Part shown: in pieces, positions 44,796-59,700 of the stretch
How the letters are laid out: the number at the start of each line of letters is the position of its first letter
How positions within the stretch are numbered: position 1 is the first letter of the stretch
Origin: Bacteroidota bacterium
GTDB taxonomy: Bacteria > Bacteroidota > Bacteroidia > Bacteroidales > VadinHA17
Length of the DNA: 64,000 nucleotides
Assembly: GCA_018262715.1 (NCBI GenBank)
Contig: JADFDS010000002.1
Coordinates: 41,127-105,126 of the forward strand
Reading direction: 5' to 3'
Notes under the pieces: model-generated
The model's input: only the letters and a program-made list of their open reading frames with translations
Database searches by the model: none
Told to the model about the DNA's origin: nothing
Position numbers and translations under genes: made by a program

Positions 44796-47700
44796 TCAAT
44801 GGAGCAGCGTGATATCTCCTGCCTTCTTGAACGGCCTGCCGTTGGCATATTTGCCCTCGACGAGCCATACGTAGACTCCCTGCTGGCAGAGCTTGCCCTT
44901 GTAGTAGCCGTTCCATGGAATGTTGATGTCAAAGGTCTCGAAGATAAGCGTACCCCACCTGTTGAATATCTGCATGTGGTAATCAAGCACCGTCTCCCTG
45001 ATTGGCGGGAAGAAGAACTGGTCCATGGCGTCGCCGCTGTTCGGCAGTTCATCTATCTCTATCGGCCCGTCAAGGTTGGGCTTGAACACACTGGCAAATA
45101 TCAGGTCACCGAAAGGCTCCACAGTCACTGAAGGCGACTTCGTATAAGTGTCATAGCACCCGTTAGCCGAGTAGGCGTGAAGTGTTATGTCATAGATCCC
45201 TTCAGTGGTATACTTGTGAAACGGATCGCGCAGATGCGATGTGTCACCATCACCAAACTCCCAGATAAAGCTGTCGCCACCCTCGGAAAGGTTGAAGAGC
45301 CTTACCTCCTCGTCATTCACGTATACCTTCGCAGGTGATACATCGAAGTACGCCCTTGGCGAAGGATAGACATAAACTATCTGCGACTCGGTATCCTGTC
45401 CGCCCGGACCTGTGACAGTCAGCGTAATCTGGTAGGTTCCTGCCTGCACGTAGGTGTAGTTCGGATTGATGGCATTTGAGGTATGCCCGTCACCAAAGTC
45501 CCAGTAGTACGTGGTGGCATACAGCGAGGTGTTGTGGATAGCCACGTTCCACGGCTGACAGCCTGACGGTATGGTGTCAAAATCAGCTATCGGAGGCGTG
45601 GGCAGCACCCTCACGGAATGCACCACATCCTCTGTGCAGATGCCGTTGCTGACGGTCAGACTTACGTCGAAGTCGCCGGGTGCGGCATAGGTGTGTACCG
45701 GTGACATCTCAGTCGAAGTATTGCCGTCATCGAAGTTCCACAGCCAGGTCCATGTGCCGGCGTTGGTGTTGTTCGTGAAGGTAACCGTGGCAGCCGGGAA
45801 GACCTGCGAGGCCGGGGTTGCAATGTATGCCGGCACCGGCGTCGGGTACACCACCACAGGCAGCGTGGTCTCACTGATGCATCCGAAGAACGATTCGGTC
45901 CTCAGGGTGACATTGTACGTGACCGGTGTGGTTTCGGTATTGAAGTAGGTGTGGCTGATCACATTCGAGCCTGTCTCCTGGAATCCGTCGCCGTAGTTCC
46001 AGTAATACCTGTAGGCGCCAGGCAGGAGCGAGAACATGATGCTCTCACCCGAACAGATGGTATCATCACTGATTACGAAGTCAGAGAGTATCTCCGGGTA
46101 AACGGTGATATTCTGTTCCATCGATGAGACGCATCCGTTGGCTGAGGTGATCTCCAGTCTCACAGTGCGGTAATCGAGGGCCGGACCTTCATTAAGGTAG
46201 GTGTGCTCCGGGCTGACATCCGTCGAAGTGTTCCCGTCACCGAAGTCCCACAGCAGCGAGGTGTACCCTGTTGAGCCGTTGGTGAAGTTCACGGTAAGCG
46301 GCTGGCATCCCGAAGGAACATCAGCTGTGAACATTGCAACGGGTTTCTCGACCTCTATCACCAGGGTGTCAAGTCCGACGCATCCCTTGCTGTCGGTGAC
46401 CTGGTAGACAAGCCTGTAATAACCTGCCATGGAGGTGTTGAATACGGGATTCTCGATGTTGTACTGGCTGAGCGGACCGATGTCTCCGAACCATCTGTGT
46501 GCGGTGTAGGAGCCCGAGCCTCCTGCAGGATTGCCATGCAGCTGGGTGGGTATTCCTCCGCAGACAAGCAGTGTGTCAACGGGAGCTATCTCTGCCACAG
46601 GCCATGCGTTGACCGTCAGGAGAGCCTCGCGGGTGTAGTACTGGCCGCACGGACCGGTGATCTCGAGCCTGTAATGCCATCCGTTCATCGGGGTGGTGGC
46701 GCTCATTATCACCAGCTGAGGTGTCTGGGTGCCCTGGTAAAGGGCGCCGTCGCTCAGGTTGTTCCAGCCGGCACCCTGGTTGACCTGCCATACTGTTGTC
46801 TCCCCTGCCCCGGTATTGAACACCTGCGAATAGAAGATCGCACCGGCCTGGTCACACACCTCTGCATCAGCCGGTTCGGATATGATGGAAGGCTCCATGT
46901 ATACCCTCAGCGGTGCGAACGAGCTGGTGACCGGCGGCAGACAGGTTCCTGACACAACCACCCTCACCAGGTAACCGTTCATCGACAGATTGAGGTTATT
47001 GATTGTAAGTGTTTGTGTGGTGGTTCCTGAGTAAGGAGCAATGTCAGTCACATTGACGAAGCCTGCTCCGCTGTTTACCTGCCACTGGTATACCAGGTCG
47101 GTGCCTGCGGCAACCACGCTGAAGGTGGCGCTTCCGCCGGGACATCCCCTGAACTCATCGGGATGATCGGAGAGCTCCGGTGCAGTGTAAACGGTAAGTA
47201 CAGCCTCGTCCGAGATCAGGTCAGCCGAGCAGTCGCCACCGATGACCACCCTGTACCGGGTGCCGTCCATTGTGCGCGGCGGACCGAAGACCATCAGGGT
47301 GGGAGTCTTCACTCCCATATAGATTCCACTGTTTGCAAGATCAGCCCATGCGTTGCCGTCGAAGGCCTGCCACTGGTAACTCAGATTGGCGCCGTCGGCA
47401 AGTGCTGTGAAGCTCGCGGTCATGAACTCGCATATTGCTGAGTCTGCAGGTTGCGTGTTGATGATAGTCTCAATCGAGACATCAAGCTGCACTGTCTGCG
47501 AGATCGCCTTCGGCACGCAAGTGCCTTCAATCTCAACACGGTAACGGTTGTTGTCATATGTGCGCGGCACGGCAGTCAGCATCAGTGTGTTACTGGTGGC
47601 GCCGGAGTAAACCCCGCCGTCAGTGATGGCGCTGAAGCCCGAACCGGTGTCAACGAACCACTGGTAGTTAAGCGCTGTGCCCTGTGCCGATACGTTGAAC

Positions 47701-50700
47701 GAGGTGCTGGTGTTCTCGCATATAGCCGAAGCAACAGGCTGTGCCAGTATCTCAGGTGCCGTATTGACGGTAAGGAGTGCAGCTGCTGAGGTGTCGGGAG
47801 GTGTGCACGTTCCGGATACTATCACCCTGAACATGTCTCCACTCATCATCCTGTTTGTTCCGTTGACCTTCAGGTTCATCGTGGAGACGCCGAAGTAGGT
47901 TGAGGTCTCCGTCAGGTTGTTCCATGTGGTGCCGCCGTCGATGCTGCGTTGCCACCTGTAGGTCGCACCGGTGGTTACGCCGGCGTCGACAATGAAGTCT
48001 GCTATCGCGTATTCGCAGATGATAACCTCATCAGGCTGATCAACAATCTCCGGGAGCTCATTGACAGTCAGGAAGGCAGGCAGCGAGGTCACACTTGACC
48101 CGCAACTGCTGCTGACAATCGCCCTGTAGGCTGTGTTGTTGTCAGCAGTGGCCACCGTGGCAATTGTATAGGTCGGGGTGGTGGCGCCTCCTATTGGTGC
48201 CCAGGTGACACCGCCGTCAAGGCTGCTCTCCCACTGGTATGAAGGATTGGTGGTGAGGCCGGCATTTACAGTGAATGTAGCTGCTGCACCCTCGCAGAGA
48301 GTGAGGCTTGCCGGGTGCTGTGTAATCTCAGCCTGGCGGGTCACAGTAAGAGTGACAGGCGTTGACTCTACATATGGTGTGCAGATTCCTGAAACCCTTA
48401 CCCTGTACTGGTATCCTGACATCATCTCCAGTGTGCTTACCACGGTCAGGGTGGCAGTGTTGGCCCCCTGGTAGCGGGCTCCGGCAGCCGGGGTCCAGCC
48501 GGTACCGGTATTTACGTACCACTGGTAAACCGGGTTGGTTGTCACCCCTGCATCGACAGTAAAGATTGCATCTTCGCCCGAGCAAAGGGTCACAGCTTTT
48601 GGTTGCGTGATGATCTCAGGCTTCTCATTGACCGTGAGTGTCACTATGTCTGACAGAACCGGATCAGGGCAATCGCCTGTTATCTCAGCCTGGTACCTGT
48701 AACCGTTCATTGCTGAGACTGCCGTCACACTGAGTGTGGCTGCATTCTCTCCAGGCATGATTGTCATGCCTGAACCGGTGTCAAGGTACCACCGGTACTG
48801 CGGATTGGTAGTGCCGCCTGCATCGGTGACGAAGGTGGCAACCGCATCTTCGCAGACAGTCTGGTTGAGAGGCTGTACTGCTATTTCAGGCACCGTTTTG
48901 GCATCGATGGTTGCAGAACCGGTAAGGTCAGCGTGCGGCGCTGCCACAGCGCAACCGTTGTTGTCGGTCACAGATGTAATGGTATAGGTGGTGGAGACAG
49001 TCGGGTTGACCGTAATAGGACTTCCACTGGTATAATTGCTGACCGTTGTACCGTCACTGAGGACTACCGTGAAGGGCGACTCACCTGTGGTAATGGTCAC
49101 GGTAACCGTTGCGGCATCTCCCGGGCAGACAAAGCCTGTTCCGGCTATCGATGCCACCGGCAGCGGATTGACGGTCACAACAACGGGATTGCTGTATTCC
49201 GGATCGCATGCTGCCGAATTGACACGGCGGCGGAAATGTGTTGTCTGCAGGATACCGGCAGGCGGATCATATGATGCCATTGTGGCTCCGGGTACATCAC
49301 TCCAGCTTGCGCCGCCGTTGAGGCTGAGCTCCCACTGGAAGAGTATCGTTGCCGGGCCGCCGGCTGGGGCCGTCACTTCATTCAGAGACGCCGGATTGCC
49401 GAGGTAGCATACCTCCTGGTCGCCGTTGATTGTTCCCGGCATCAGCTGAGAAGGCTGGGTAATTATTATGGTAGCCTGAGCCGTGCAACTGTTAGCATCT
49501 GTTACAAGGGCTGTGATCTCGCCGACAGCACCTCCGGTAAAGGAGAGTGAGGTTCCGGTGATGGTAACGGCTGCCCCTGCCGTGTTGGATATTGCACTCA
49601 GCACATAGGGCGAGGTGCCTCCTGACACCGAGAATGAACCGGTGGCAGTTGCATCGCCGAAGCATGCCAGAACAACGTCGGGAGTCTTGCCAAGGGTAAG
49701 GACAGCAGGCTCTATCAGTACAACCGTGGTCGTTGCCATACAGTTGTTGGCATCGGTGACGGTGACGGTGTAAGTGCCTGCCAGTAGACCGGAGATATCC
49801 TGGCCTGTGGCCGTGAATCCCGAAGGACTGCTCCATGCATATGTATATGGCATCTCGCCGCCGGTGACGCCAAGATCAATGGCGCCGTCGGATGCTCCGT
49901 TGCAGGTGACGTTGTACCCGCCTGCATAGACAACCGGCGTGGTAGTCAGTACGATCGGAGGCATCACCGTGATGGTTACCTGGTCAGAAGCAGTACAACC
50001 GTTCCTGTCAGTGATGGTGACCGTGTAGGTGGTCGTCACTGCCGGCTTGGCTATCGGGCTCTTCACATTTGTGTAGTTCAGGCCTGCTGCAGGTGACCAG
50101 TTGTAGGTATAGTCACCCGAGGGCAGCAGCTCACCGCCGGCGCCCGTGGCTGTCAGGCTGGCAACCGATGCCGGGCATGCGCCAATGATATCGTCATCAG
50201 CCGTGACACTGACTGTGAGGTCAGGAGCCACGTTAACCTGTACCTGAGCCGTGGTCAGGCAGCCGTTGGAGTCGGTAACCGTGACGGTGTACAGGGTGGA
50301 AACGGCAGGCTTGGCAACCGGATTGGCCTTTGTGGCGTCATCGAGTGTGCCTGCATTGTCCCACAGGTATGTATATCCGCCTTCACCGCCGCCGACCGTG
50401 GTGCTCAGGTGAGCAACTGAGGTCGGGCATGCGCCTATCGGGTCATCATCGACAGCTGCCGTAGCTGTAAGAGGCGGTGCGATGTTGATGGTGACGGTTG
50501 CGGTGACGGTACATCCGTTGGCGTCGGTGACGGTTACGGTATAGGTGGTGTTTGTTGTCGGGCTCGCAACAGGGCTCTTTGCAGTTGCATCATTGAGTGA
50601 TGCTGCCGGGACCCAGCTGTAAACGTATGGCAGTTCGCCGCCAGTGACATTGACGTCAAGGGTGGTGGTTGATCCCGGGCAATCGCCAATAAGGTAATCC

Positions 50701-53700
50701 GTTGCGGTGGCAATTGCTGCAAGCGGAGGACGAACCTCGATGGTGATGGTATTGACAGCAGTACAGCCGTTGGCGTCAGTGACAGTAACGGTGTAGGTGG
50801 TTGTCGATGCCGGTTTGGCGACCGGATTCGGGATATTGGTTGCACTGAGGCCGGCCGATGGAGCCCAGCTCCATGTGTAACCACCTCCTGCAAGCTCCTC
50901 GCCTCCTGTTGCGGTGGCGGTGATCTGTGCGTCTGACGTCAGGCAGGTGCTGAGGATATAGTCATCAGCTGTCGCCGCAACGCTGAGGTCAGGAGCAACG
51001 GTGATGGTTATATCGTCTGTTGCCTGGCAGCCGTTCGCGTCAGTGACGGTCACGGTATAGGTTGTGGTGATAGCCGGTTTGGCAATAGGGTTGCTTACAT
51101 TCGGATTGTTGAGCCCCGTTGCGGGAGTCCAGCTGTAGGTGTAGCCGGGTTCACCGCCGGAAACTGTTACGCTGAGGTTCGACCTGGAGGTCGGGCATAC
51201 GCCGATGAGCATATCATCAGCCGCGGCCGTGGCAACAAGGTCGGGAAGAACATTGACCGTTACAGGTGCCGTTGTCTGGCAGCCGTTGTTGTCAGTAACC
51301 GTCACGGTGTAGGTGGTGGTGACTGCAGGCTTGGCTGTCGGACTCTTTACAGCCGGATCACTGAGGCCTGTTGCAGGCGCCCAGCTGTATGTGTAACCGG
51401 GCTCTCCACCGGTAACTATCACGTCAAGCGTGCTTCGAGATGTGGAGCAGGTGCCTATGTTCGGATCACTGGCCGTGGCCGTGGCTGCGAGATCAGGAGC
51501 TACGGTTATTGTTAGTGAAGCCGTGGTGGTACAACCGTTCAGATCGGTGACCAGGACAGTATAGGAGGTTGTCACCAGCGGTTTGGCTGCCGTGGCGGGG
51601 CTGGCCGGATCGGTCAGACCGGTGGCAGGTGACCACTGGTAAGTGTATCCGGGCTCACCGCCTGTTGCGCTGGCAGTAAGCTGTGCATCGGATGTGGAAC
51701 ATGTACCTATATTATAGTCATCAGCCGAGACGGTCACATTCAGAACCGGAGCAACAACTATCTCTATGCTTGCAGTCGTCTGACAGTCGTTGGCGTCAGT
51801 GACGGTGACGGTATAGGTGGTAGTTGCTGATGGCTTGGCTGTCGGTGACTTGCTGTTCGGGTCACTCAGACCGGCAACGGGAGCCCACAGATAGGTGTAT
51901 CCGGGTTCGCCGCCGCTGGCGGTGACGTCGAGGTGAGCCACCGAGGTGGGACAGGTGCCGATGTTCGTGTCATCTGCAGAAGCCACAGCGGTAAGATCTG
52001 GCGCCACATTGACTGTAACTGTTGCCGTTGCCATACAGCCGTTGTTGTCGGTGACGGTTACGGTGTAGGTGGTTGTGGCAGCCGGTTTAGCAGTCGGAGA
52101 CTGGATTGCCGTATTGTTGAGGCCGGTTGCGGGTGCCCAGGCGTATGTATAACCTGGTTCGCCGCCGAGAGCCACTGCGTTAAGAGTGGTTCTGGAATCA
52201 GGGCATGTGCCGATCAGCGGATCAGCTGCCGAGGCGGTGACAGTGAGCGGTGAAACAACATTGACCGTGATATCCCTGGATATGCTGCAGCCGTTCTGGT
52301 CCGTCACTGTAAGGGTATAGGTAGTGGTGGCATCAGGTTTGGCCGTCGGGTTGGGATCGGTGTCACTGCTCAGTCCTGCTGCCGGGGTCCACAGGTATGT
52401 GTATCCCGGTTCGCCGCCGCCGGCGGTGGAGGTTATTTGTGCATCTGAGCCGGGGCAGGTACCGATTGAACTGTCATCAACTGCCAGCGTCAGCGTGAGT
52501 GCCGGGCGGACGGTGATAGTGATGTTCGATGTGGCGGTACAGCCGTTGGCGTCGGTGACAGTGACGGTGTAAGTGGTGGTCACAGCCGGTTTCGCCGTCG
52601 GCGTTTTGATATTGTTGTCGTCGAGACCGGTGAGCGGGGTCCACTTGTAGGTGAAGCCTCCTTCGCCGCCGGTGACAGTTGCATCAAGGTGCGAGACAGA
52701 TGTCGGGCAGGTGCCGATGAACAGGTCGTCGGCTGTTGCCGTGACGGCAAGGTCAGGTGCCACATTGACCGTGACGGTAGCCTGGTCGGTACAGCCGTTG
52801 GCATCGGTGACGGTGACGGTGTAGATGGTAGTTGCAAGCGGCTTGGCTGTCGGGGTGGCGCTGGTGGCATTGTTGAGCGTGCCGGCGTTGTCCCAGAGAT
52901 ACGTGTAGCCTCCTTCTCCGCCGGTGGCGGTTGCGCTGAGATGAGCCACAGAGGTGGGGCAGGTACCGATCAGGTTGTCATCCACGGCGGCGGTCACGTC
53001 AAGTGGCGGAGCCACGTTGACGTTGACGCTGGCCGTAGCCGTGCAGCCATTGGCGTCAGTGACCGTTACTGTGTAGTTCGTGTTGGCTGCCGGCGCGGCC
53101 ATCGGCTCCCGTACAGCCGGGTCACTCAGTCCTGCAACAGGCAGCCAGCTGAAGCTGTACGGAGCCTCGCCGCCGTTGACGTTGACATGAAGCTGAGTCT
53201 CTGATCCCGGGCATGCACCGATGAGATTGTCATCAGCAAAGGCCACTGCCGTAAGCACCGGGGCAACATCGACGGTCACCGAACCGGTTTTTATACAACC
53301 GTTGGCGTCAGTGACGGTGACAGTGTATGTGGTTGTCGATGCCGGTGTTGCAACAGGATTTGCAATTGTTGTTGAAGTGAGACCTGCTGCGGGCGACCAG
53401 CTGTAGAGGTATCCGCCGGCGGGCTCGACGCCGCCGGTGACAGTTGCTGTCAGCTGTGCCGATGAGCAGGTTCCGATGAGATTGTCATCTGATGTGGCGG
53501 TTACTGCCAGGACTGTCGGCTGGGTAAGCGTCCATGACCTTACCAGCTGGCATCCGTTGGCGTCGGTGACGGTGACCTCGTAGGTCCCTGCTGTCAGGGC
53601 GCCCTGGTTGGGGGCACCGGCAGTGATGCCGCTGCCTCCTCCGGAGATGGTCCATGCATATATGTAAGGCGCAGTGCCTCCGGTGACAGATGTAATGATG

Positions 53701-56700
53701 GTTCCGTTGTTGCCACCGAAGCAGCTGATGTTCGTGGTTGTGGCTGTCAGGCTCAGGGCCGGCGGCTCGGTAACGATTATCGTAGCCTCGGCGGTGCAGT
53801 TGTGCGCGTCAGTGACCCGGACGGTGATGGTTCCGCCACCGGCACCGGTAACGGCTACCGAGGTCGCGGAAGGCGTCAGTGTGGCCCCTGCCGTATTCAC
53901 CAGCGTGCTGAACGTATATGGAGCAGTTCCCCCGGCGGCGGTGAAGCTGCCGGCGCCCGTAGGATCACCGTTGCAGAGAAGAACCATATTTCCTGTTGAA
54001 GAGAGCGTCAGCACCTCGGGCTGGAAGACCGTGGCCTGTCCGCTGGCAACACAACCGTCACTGCTGGTGACGATTACATTGTAGAGTCCTGCCTTCACAC
54101 CGGTGATGTCCTCGGTGCCTGCCGTGAAGCCGTCAGGACCAAGCCATGAGAAGCTGTTCAAGGCAGAGCCTGTCACTGTCAGGTTAATGGCTCCGCTGTT
54201 GTCGCCGTTGCACTGAAGGTTGGTGACGGCAAATGCCAGTACGGGCTGTGCATGGATGGTGACTGTGGCAGTCCCCGACAGGGTACCGTTACATCCGTGG
54301 CTGTCCTCCATCGAGACCAGCGTATAGGTTACTGCTGCCGCAGGAGTGACAGTGAAGGTGTAGATGTTGACCGGATGATTGGTCACCGTAACAGGCGTTG
54401 CACCGTCAGTATAGATAAAGGTATATGGTGCAGCTCCTGTAAGAGATATGGTCAGTGTGGCACTCTGTCCTGCACAGACAGCAGTTGTTCCGCTCAGTGT
54501 TGCGGAAGGCACGGGCCAGTATGATACCGTTGCATTGCCGATGCCCGAGTTGGTACAGCCGTTGGCGTCAGTGACGCTGGTGACGGTGTAGTTGCCTGCT
54601 GCTGTTGCGTTGAGTGTATACGGACTTGCAGCAATATTGATTGCTGTCTGGTTTGCGCCATTGATAGCATAAATCACGTTCCATGGTGCAGTGCCTGTAA
54701 GGGTGATTGTTATCGGGTGAGTATCCTCAATGCATACTGTTCCGCTGTTGCTTATTATGGCCGTAGGCAGCGGCCTGACGGTTACCGCCAGAGGATTATG
54801 GTTCGTGATGCATCCTGCGGCGTTTACTTCGCGGACTGAGATATTTCCGCTGATGGTGCCGAATGTGACTGTGATTGATGCAGCCGAAGGATCACCTATG
54901 AGGGCAGCTCCTGTCGGAAGAGTCCATGTGTAAACCGATCCCGGATGATCCGGGACTGAATATGTCCCTGTCTCAAGTGCACAGACGATGTCATCGCCGG
55001 TGATATCGGACTGGGGCGAAGGCGCCATCACGTCCACATCAAATGATCCGGCAGGACCCGTACAGCCAAAGCTGTTGGTCTCGGTGACGGTGATGGTACC
55101 GCTTCCCGCTGCTGCGGCAGCATTGATGATTATTGCGTTGGAGTTGGCGTCGAATACCTTCGTGCCGACTGAAGCCGGAACTGTCCAGGCGTAAGACGAG
55201 CCGGGCGTCAGGGGAATGGTATAAATTACATTTGCCTGATTCGTGCAGAGCATGTCATCACCCGTTATCACAGGTGCTGCAGGTTCCGGATTGATGGTTA
55301 TCACCACATCAACCGGTGTGCCGGCGCAACTGAATGAACTGTACGGGGTGACGGTATAGGTTGCAGTTATCGGAGTAACTCCGTAATTTTCAAAAATATC
55401 TGTAATGTGAGCAGTTAATGCGGGGTCTGCGGGCACATTGGTGCCTGTGGTACCCTGTACTGATCCGTCAGACATCACAGGCAGCGGCCAGCTGAAAGTG
55501 CTCCCTGAGGGCGTGTTTGCCGGCAGCAGAAGTATCTCAAGCGATGAGGCGACATTTGAACAAACCGTTTCATGCTGTCCGGGCACTATCACCGGCTGGG
55601 GCCTGATTGTAACAACAACATCAACCCAGTCGCCAATACAGGTGGCTCCAAACACCGGCCGTATACGGTAGGTTACTGTACGGTTTACGCCGGTTTCGTT
55701 GGTGAACCGGTCATTGGCCAGGTAGTTGATATCATTAGTACCGCCAACCGGAGTGGCTGTGGCATTGCCGGCAGCAGCCACCAGCCCTGCCTGAACAGTG
55801 ATGGAGGCAATGTCATAGCTGGAGGCGGAAGATGATGTGGGTGCAACTGCAAGTACAAGTCCTGTCGGAACTGCACTGCACGCGAACATGTCAAGGTCTC
55901 CCAGCACAGGCTGGGAGCCAATGGTTACAACAATTTCCCTGAATTCACCGACACATCCGTTGTAGACAGGTGTGACTGTATAGGTCGCCGTCTCGTCGCC
56001 GCCGGAAGTATTGACAAACACATCGGTCATGTCAGCCGCCGAAGGCAAAGTCCGTGCCGTTCCTCCGCTCAGGCCTGGTGTCAGCACCGGTTCAGGCCAG
56101 GTGAATGTTACATTGGCACCAGGATTGACAAAGTTATCAAGAAGTATGTGATGGGTGAGTGTCTCGCCCGAGCAGACTGCAGCGGACTGATCGGCGATGA
56201 CCGGTTCAGGCTTGACGTTGACCACCACCTGCTGGGTGTTGGTACAACCGTTGGCCGTCAGCAGGTATTCATATGTAACCGGAATGGTTGCAGAGGTAAA
56301 GTTGCGGAGAACATGGCTGATGCCGTTTGTCCCGGTTGCCGGCTCCGTGGTGGTAATGCCGGCAGCCGCCAGTCTCGTCCAGCTGAATGTTGTTCCTGCC
56401 GTCAGCGAGGTTGGCGTATAGGTAAATAAGGTGTTACTGCAAACGTCAGGCGGAGTGAGGTCACTATTGAGCGCCGGGGTGGGATTGATGGTAACCGTCA
56501 CCGTAAAGGTAGGACCGGTACAGGTACCTGACAGCGGAGTTACGGTATAGGTGGCTGTGGCAGAAGCGCTTGTGGTATTGGTCAGTGCCTGGCTGATGCT
56601 TGTCTGACCGGTCGGCTGTGCGCTGCCTCCGGTGATCGATCCTGCAGGTGATATTACCGGTGCAGTCCATGTATAGGTGGTGCCCGAAGGAACTATCTCT

Positions 56701-59700
56701 GTGCCTCCGTTAGCCGGGGTGACCGTAAATGTGCCGCCGCTGCAGATTGTCGCAGTCTTGTTGGATATCGAAGGAACTGGATTTACCGTAACCGTAACCG
56801 TAAAGGTCGGACCGGTGCAGGTGCCTGACTGTGGCGTTACTGTGTAGGTTGCTGTAGCAGATGCATTCGAGGTGTTGGTCAGTGCCTGGCTGATGCTTGT
56901 CTGACCGGTCGGCTGTGCGCTGCCTCCGGTGATCGATCCTGCAGGTGATATTACCGGTGCAGTCCATGTATAGGTGGTGCCCGTAGGAACTATTTCTGTT
57001 CCGCCATTTGAAGGTGTGACAGCAAAAGTACCTCCACTGCAGATTGAAGCTGTCTTATTGGATATCCTGGCAACCGGGTTGACAATGACCTGCCTCGTGA
57101 CGGGCAGACCAACACAGTAAGTTGGAGCCGGACCAGTGGGAGTAATTGTGTACGTAACGGTTATTGGAACATAACTTTCATGTTCAAGATTTTGTGAGAT
57201 AACGGTTCCCATTCCACCGGTCCCTCCTGAAGGAGCCTTGCCGGTTGTCCATGTAGTTGCAGGAGCAAATGACACCGTCCATTCATAAGTAGAGGCTGCT
57301 ACCGTAGAATTGAGAGCAATATTGGTAGTTCCGTTACTGCAGATAACCGGAGAATTATTCATTGTCCCGGCTGCAGACGGAATCTCGTCAATGCTGAATG
57401 AGTAAGCTGGTGGCAGGCCGCCTGCCGGAACCGGATTACCGCATGCGTCGATGACAGAAGTCAGGGAATATGTGTAGTCTCCCACAGGCAAAGCCCCAAG
57501 GCTGATGCTGCTGCCCGAAGTCCGGTCAAAATATGTTACACCATTAATAATTATATCATAAGGAGGCACTCCGTCAGTCACCGTGAACGTGAGTGAACTT
57601 GTGGATCCGACACATGCATCACCTGATCCGCTAAGAGTTGCTGAAACCGGTGTGGAACCTACTGTAATCGAGATCGGAGTTCCAAGGCTTGCAGGCACAC
57701 AAAGGTTGTTATCCGTGACGGAGGTCAACGTGATGGATGTGCTGCCAGCGGGATAAGGGCCTATATTAATGTCAGTTCCGCTTACATAATTATTAATTGT
57801 ATGATCAGAACCGTCATTCCATACTATAGTATACGGACCCGTCCCGCCCGTCAGAGTAACCGAAATGGTGGTTGTTGCTCCGGCACAGATGTTATGGGTT
57901 GCCATTAGCTGTGCAAGGGTAAACTCCGGGTTTACATTAATGGTATAGGATCCGAAGATGATATCGCATCCGGTAACATCCTTAATTGCATGAATCTGGA
58001 ATGTGGTTGCGGCTGTCAGGTTTGGAGTGGTGAGAGTAATTGTGCCTCCGTTCCCCTGAACAAATGAGCCGTCTGCTCCTCCGGTTCTGAGATAATACCT
58101 GACATCTGCCTCGGTCCCGGTAATCCGTAACTGACCCGGAGTATTGTAGCAGACCGGATTCTTGACTATTGTCACATTACCGCTCAGGTCGATGGGATTC
58201 CGGTTGCGGGTTATAGTTACGGAACTGTTGGTGCTTGGGCATATTCCAAGGGCACTGGTTATGGTCCACCTGAAGGTATTGACTCCATATCCAAGGCCCG
58301 AGACGGAAGATGTGGGATTATTGGGTTCTGCCACAGTACCTGAACCGCCGGTGAGCGTCCAGGTCCCTGTGCCTCCATTTGTAGCTGCATTGGCGGCCAG
58401 TACGGTGCTGCTGGTTTCGCAGAATGCCTGTGCCGGTCCGGCATTTGCCGCTGCCGGGGAGATGTCTCTCCTTATAGTGTAAACCGCTGAAGCGGAATCA
58501 CAGCCATTATGGTTCGAAAACACAGACCATCTGAACCTGTTGTCTCCCTGCCAGAGGTCCGAAACTGCAGAAGTAGGACTGGTGACTGTAGTGATTGCAG
58601 GTTCAGGTGTTGCTGTGACCTGCCGGACCACTATATTATCAATATAAAAATATTCATCCGGCGCGTTATTCCTGCATCTGATAATTATCCTGAGACTGGT
58701 TCCGGAAAGATTTGTAACAGAGGCGGTAACAGATCCGAAATCATCGCTCAGATTACCATTGGCAGTAAAAAGAGTCTCAGGACCTCCGTCAATGCTGTAA
58801 TATACTCTTACGTAATCTGTATTCTCCAGGGAACTGAGTTCCTGAAGATACACACTGGCTTTCACCGGAGAAAAAGCGGCAATAGGTATTGGATCTGACC
58901 TCCAGATGGCTTCAGCTCCCAGACCACGGCCGACTATCCTGCCTGACTCCACCCTGAAATAAGTGTCAGCGTCAGGAGTGATGCCGGAGGTTGTCCAGTC
59001 AGCACCTGAAGTTGCATATTGAGGACTCTCTGTAAATGTCTCCTGCCATACCAGGTTGTTGATGAATGTCCATTCCCCGGAGGTGCCTGATGCAGCTGCG
59101 GTGGCAGAAAGTGAGGCGGATGTATTATTACATATTTCCTGAACCGGCCCCACAGTGGCAACCGGGCTCCTGTCAACATACAGAATCCTTGTGTCAGTAG
59201 CAGTGGCACAGGGTGAATTACCGGTCGCAGTCAGGGTGAGTGTAACCGTCGCATTAGCCTCAGCAGGACCAGGTGTATAGGTAGGTGTGAGCGTCCCCTG
59301 ACCTGCAGTAATTGACCCGGTGCCATTATCTGACCAGGTCAGTGTAGCATAATTTGATGCAGTCGCATCATTTATGGTATAAGGAGTGCCCTGGCAGGTG
59401 GCATCATCAGCACCCGCATTGACCTGGGGTGCTCTGATGATTGTTAATATCAGAAAATCTGAGACTGCCGGACAGGGGCCGGCCGGTTTATTGGTTGTCA
59501 ATGTGAGAGTTACAGTCCCTGCCGTAATATCAGCAGCACTCGGAGTATAGGATGTCGACAGGTTAGCTGCATTGCCGAAGCTGCCTGAACCTGACGTGCT
59601 CCATATGGCAGAGCCGGCTGAACCACCGATGGTTCCGGCCAGCGAAGCCGGCGTGTTGGAGCAGATAGTCTGATCAGACCCTGCATTGACAGTGGCAGGC

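Noticed and set aside
49960..53520. Non-coding satellite DNA
   Set aside because: The period is a multiple of three, the frame is open throughout and the units encode a consistent protein module.
46497..54084. Many antisense open frames across the giant adhesin gene
   Set aside because: The repetitive, stop-poor Thr/Val/Gly coding produces open complements; none has family features.
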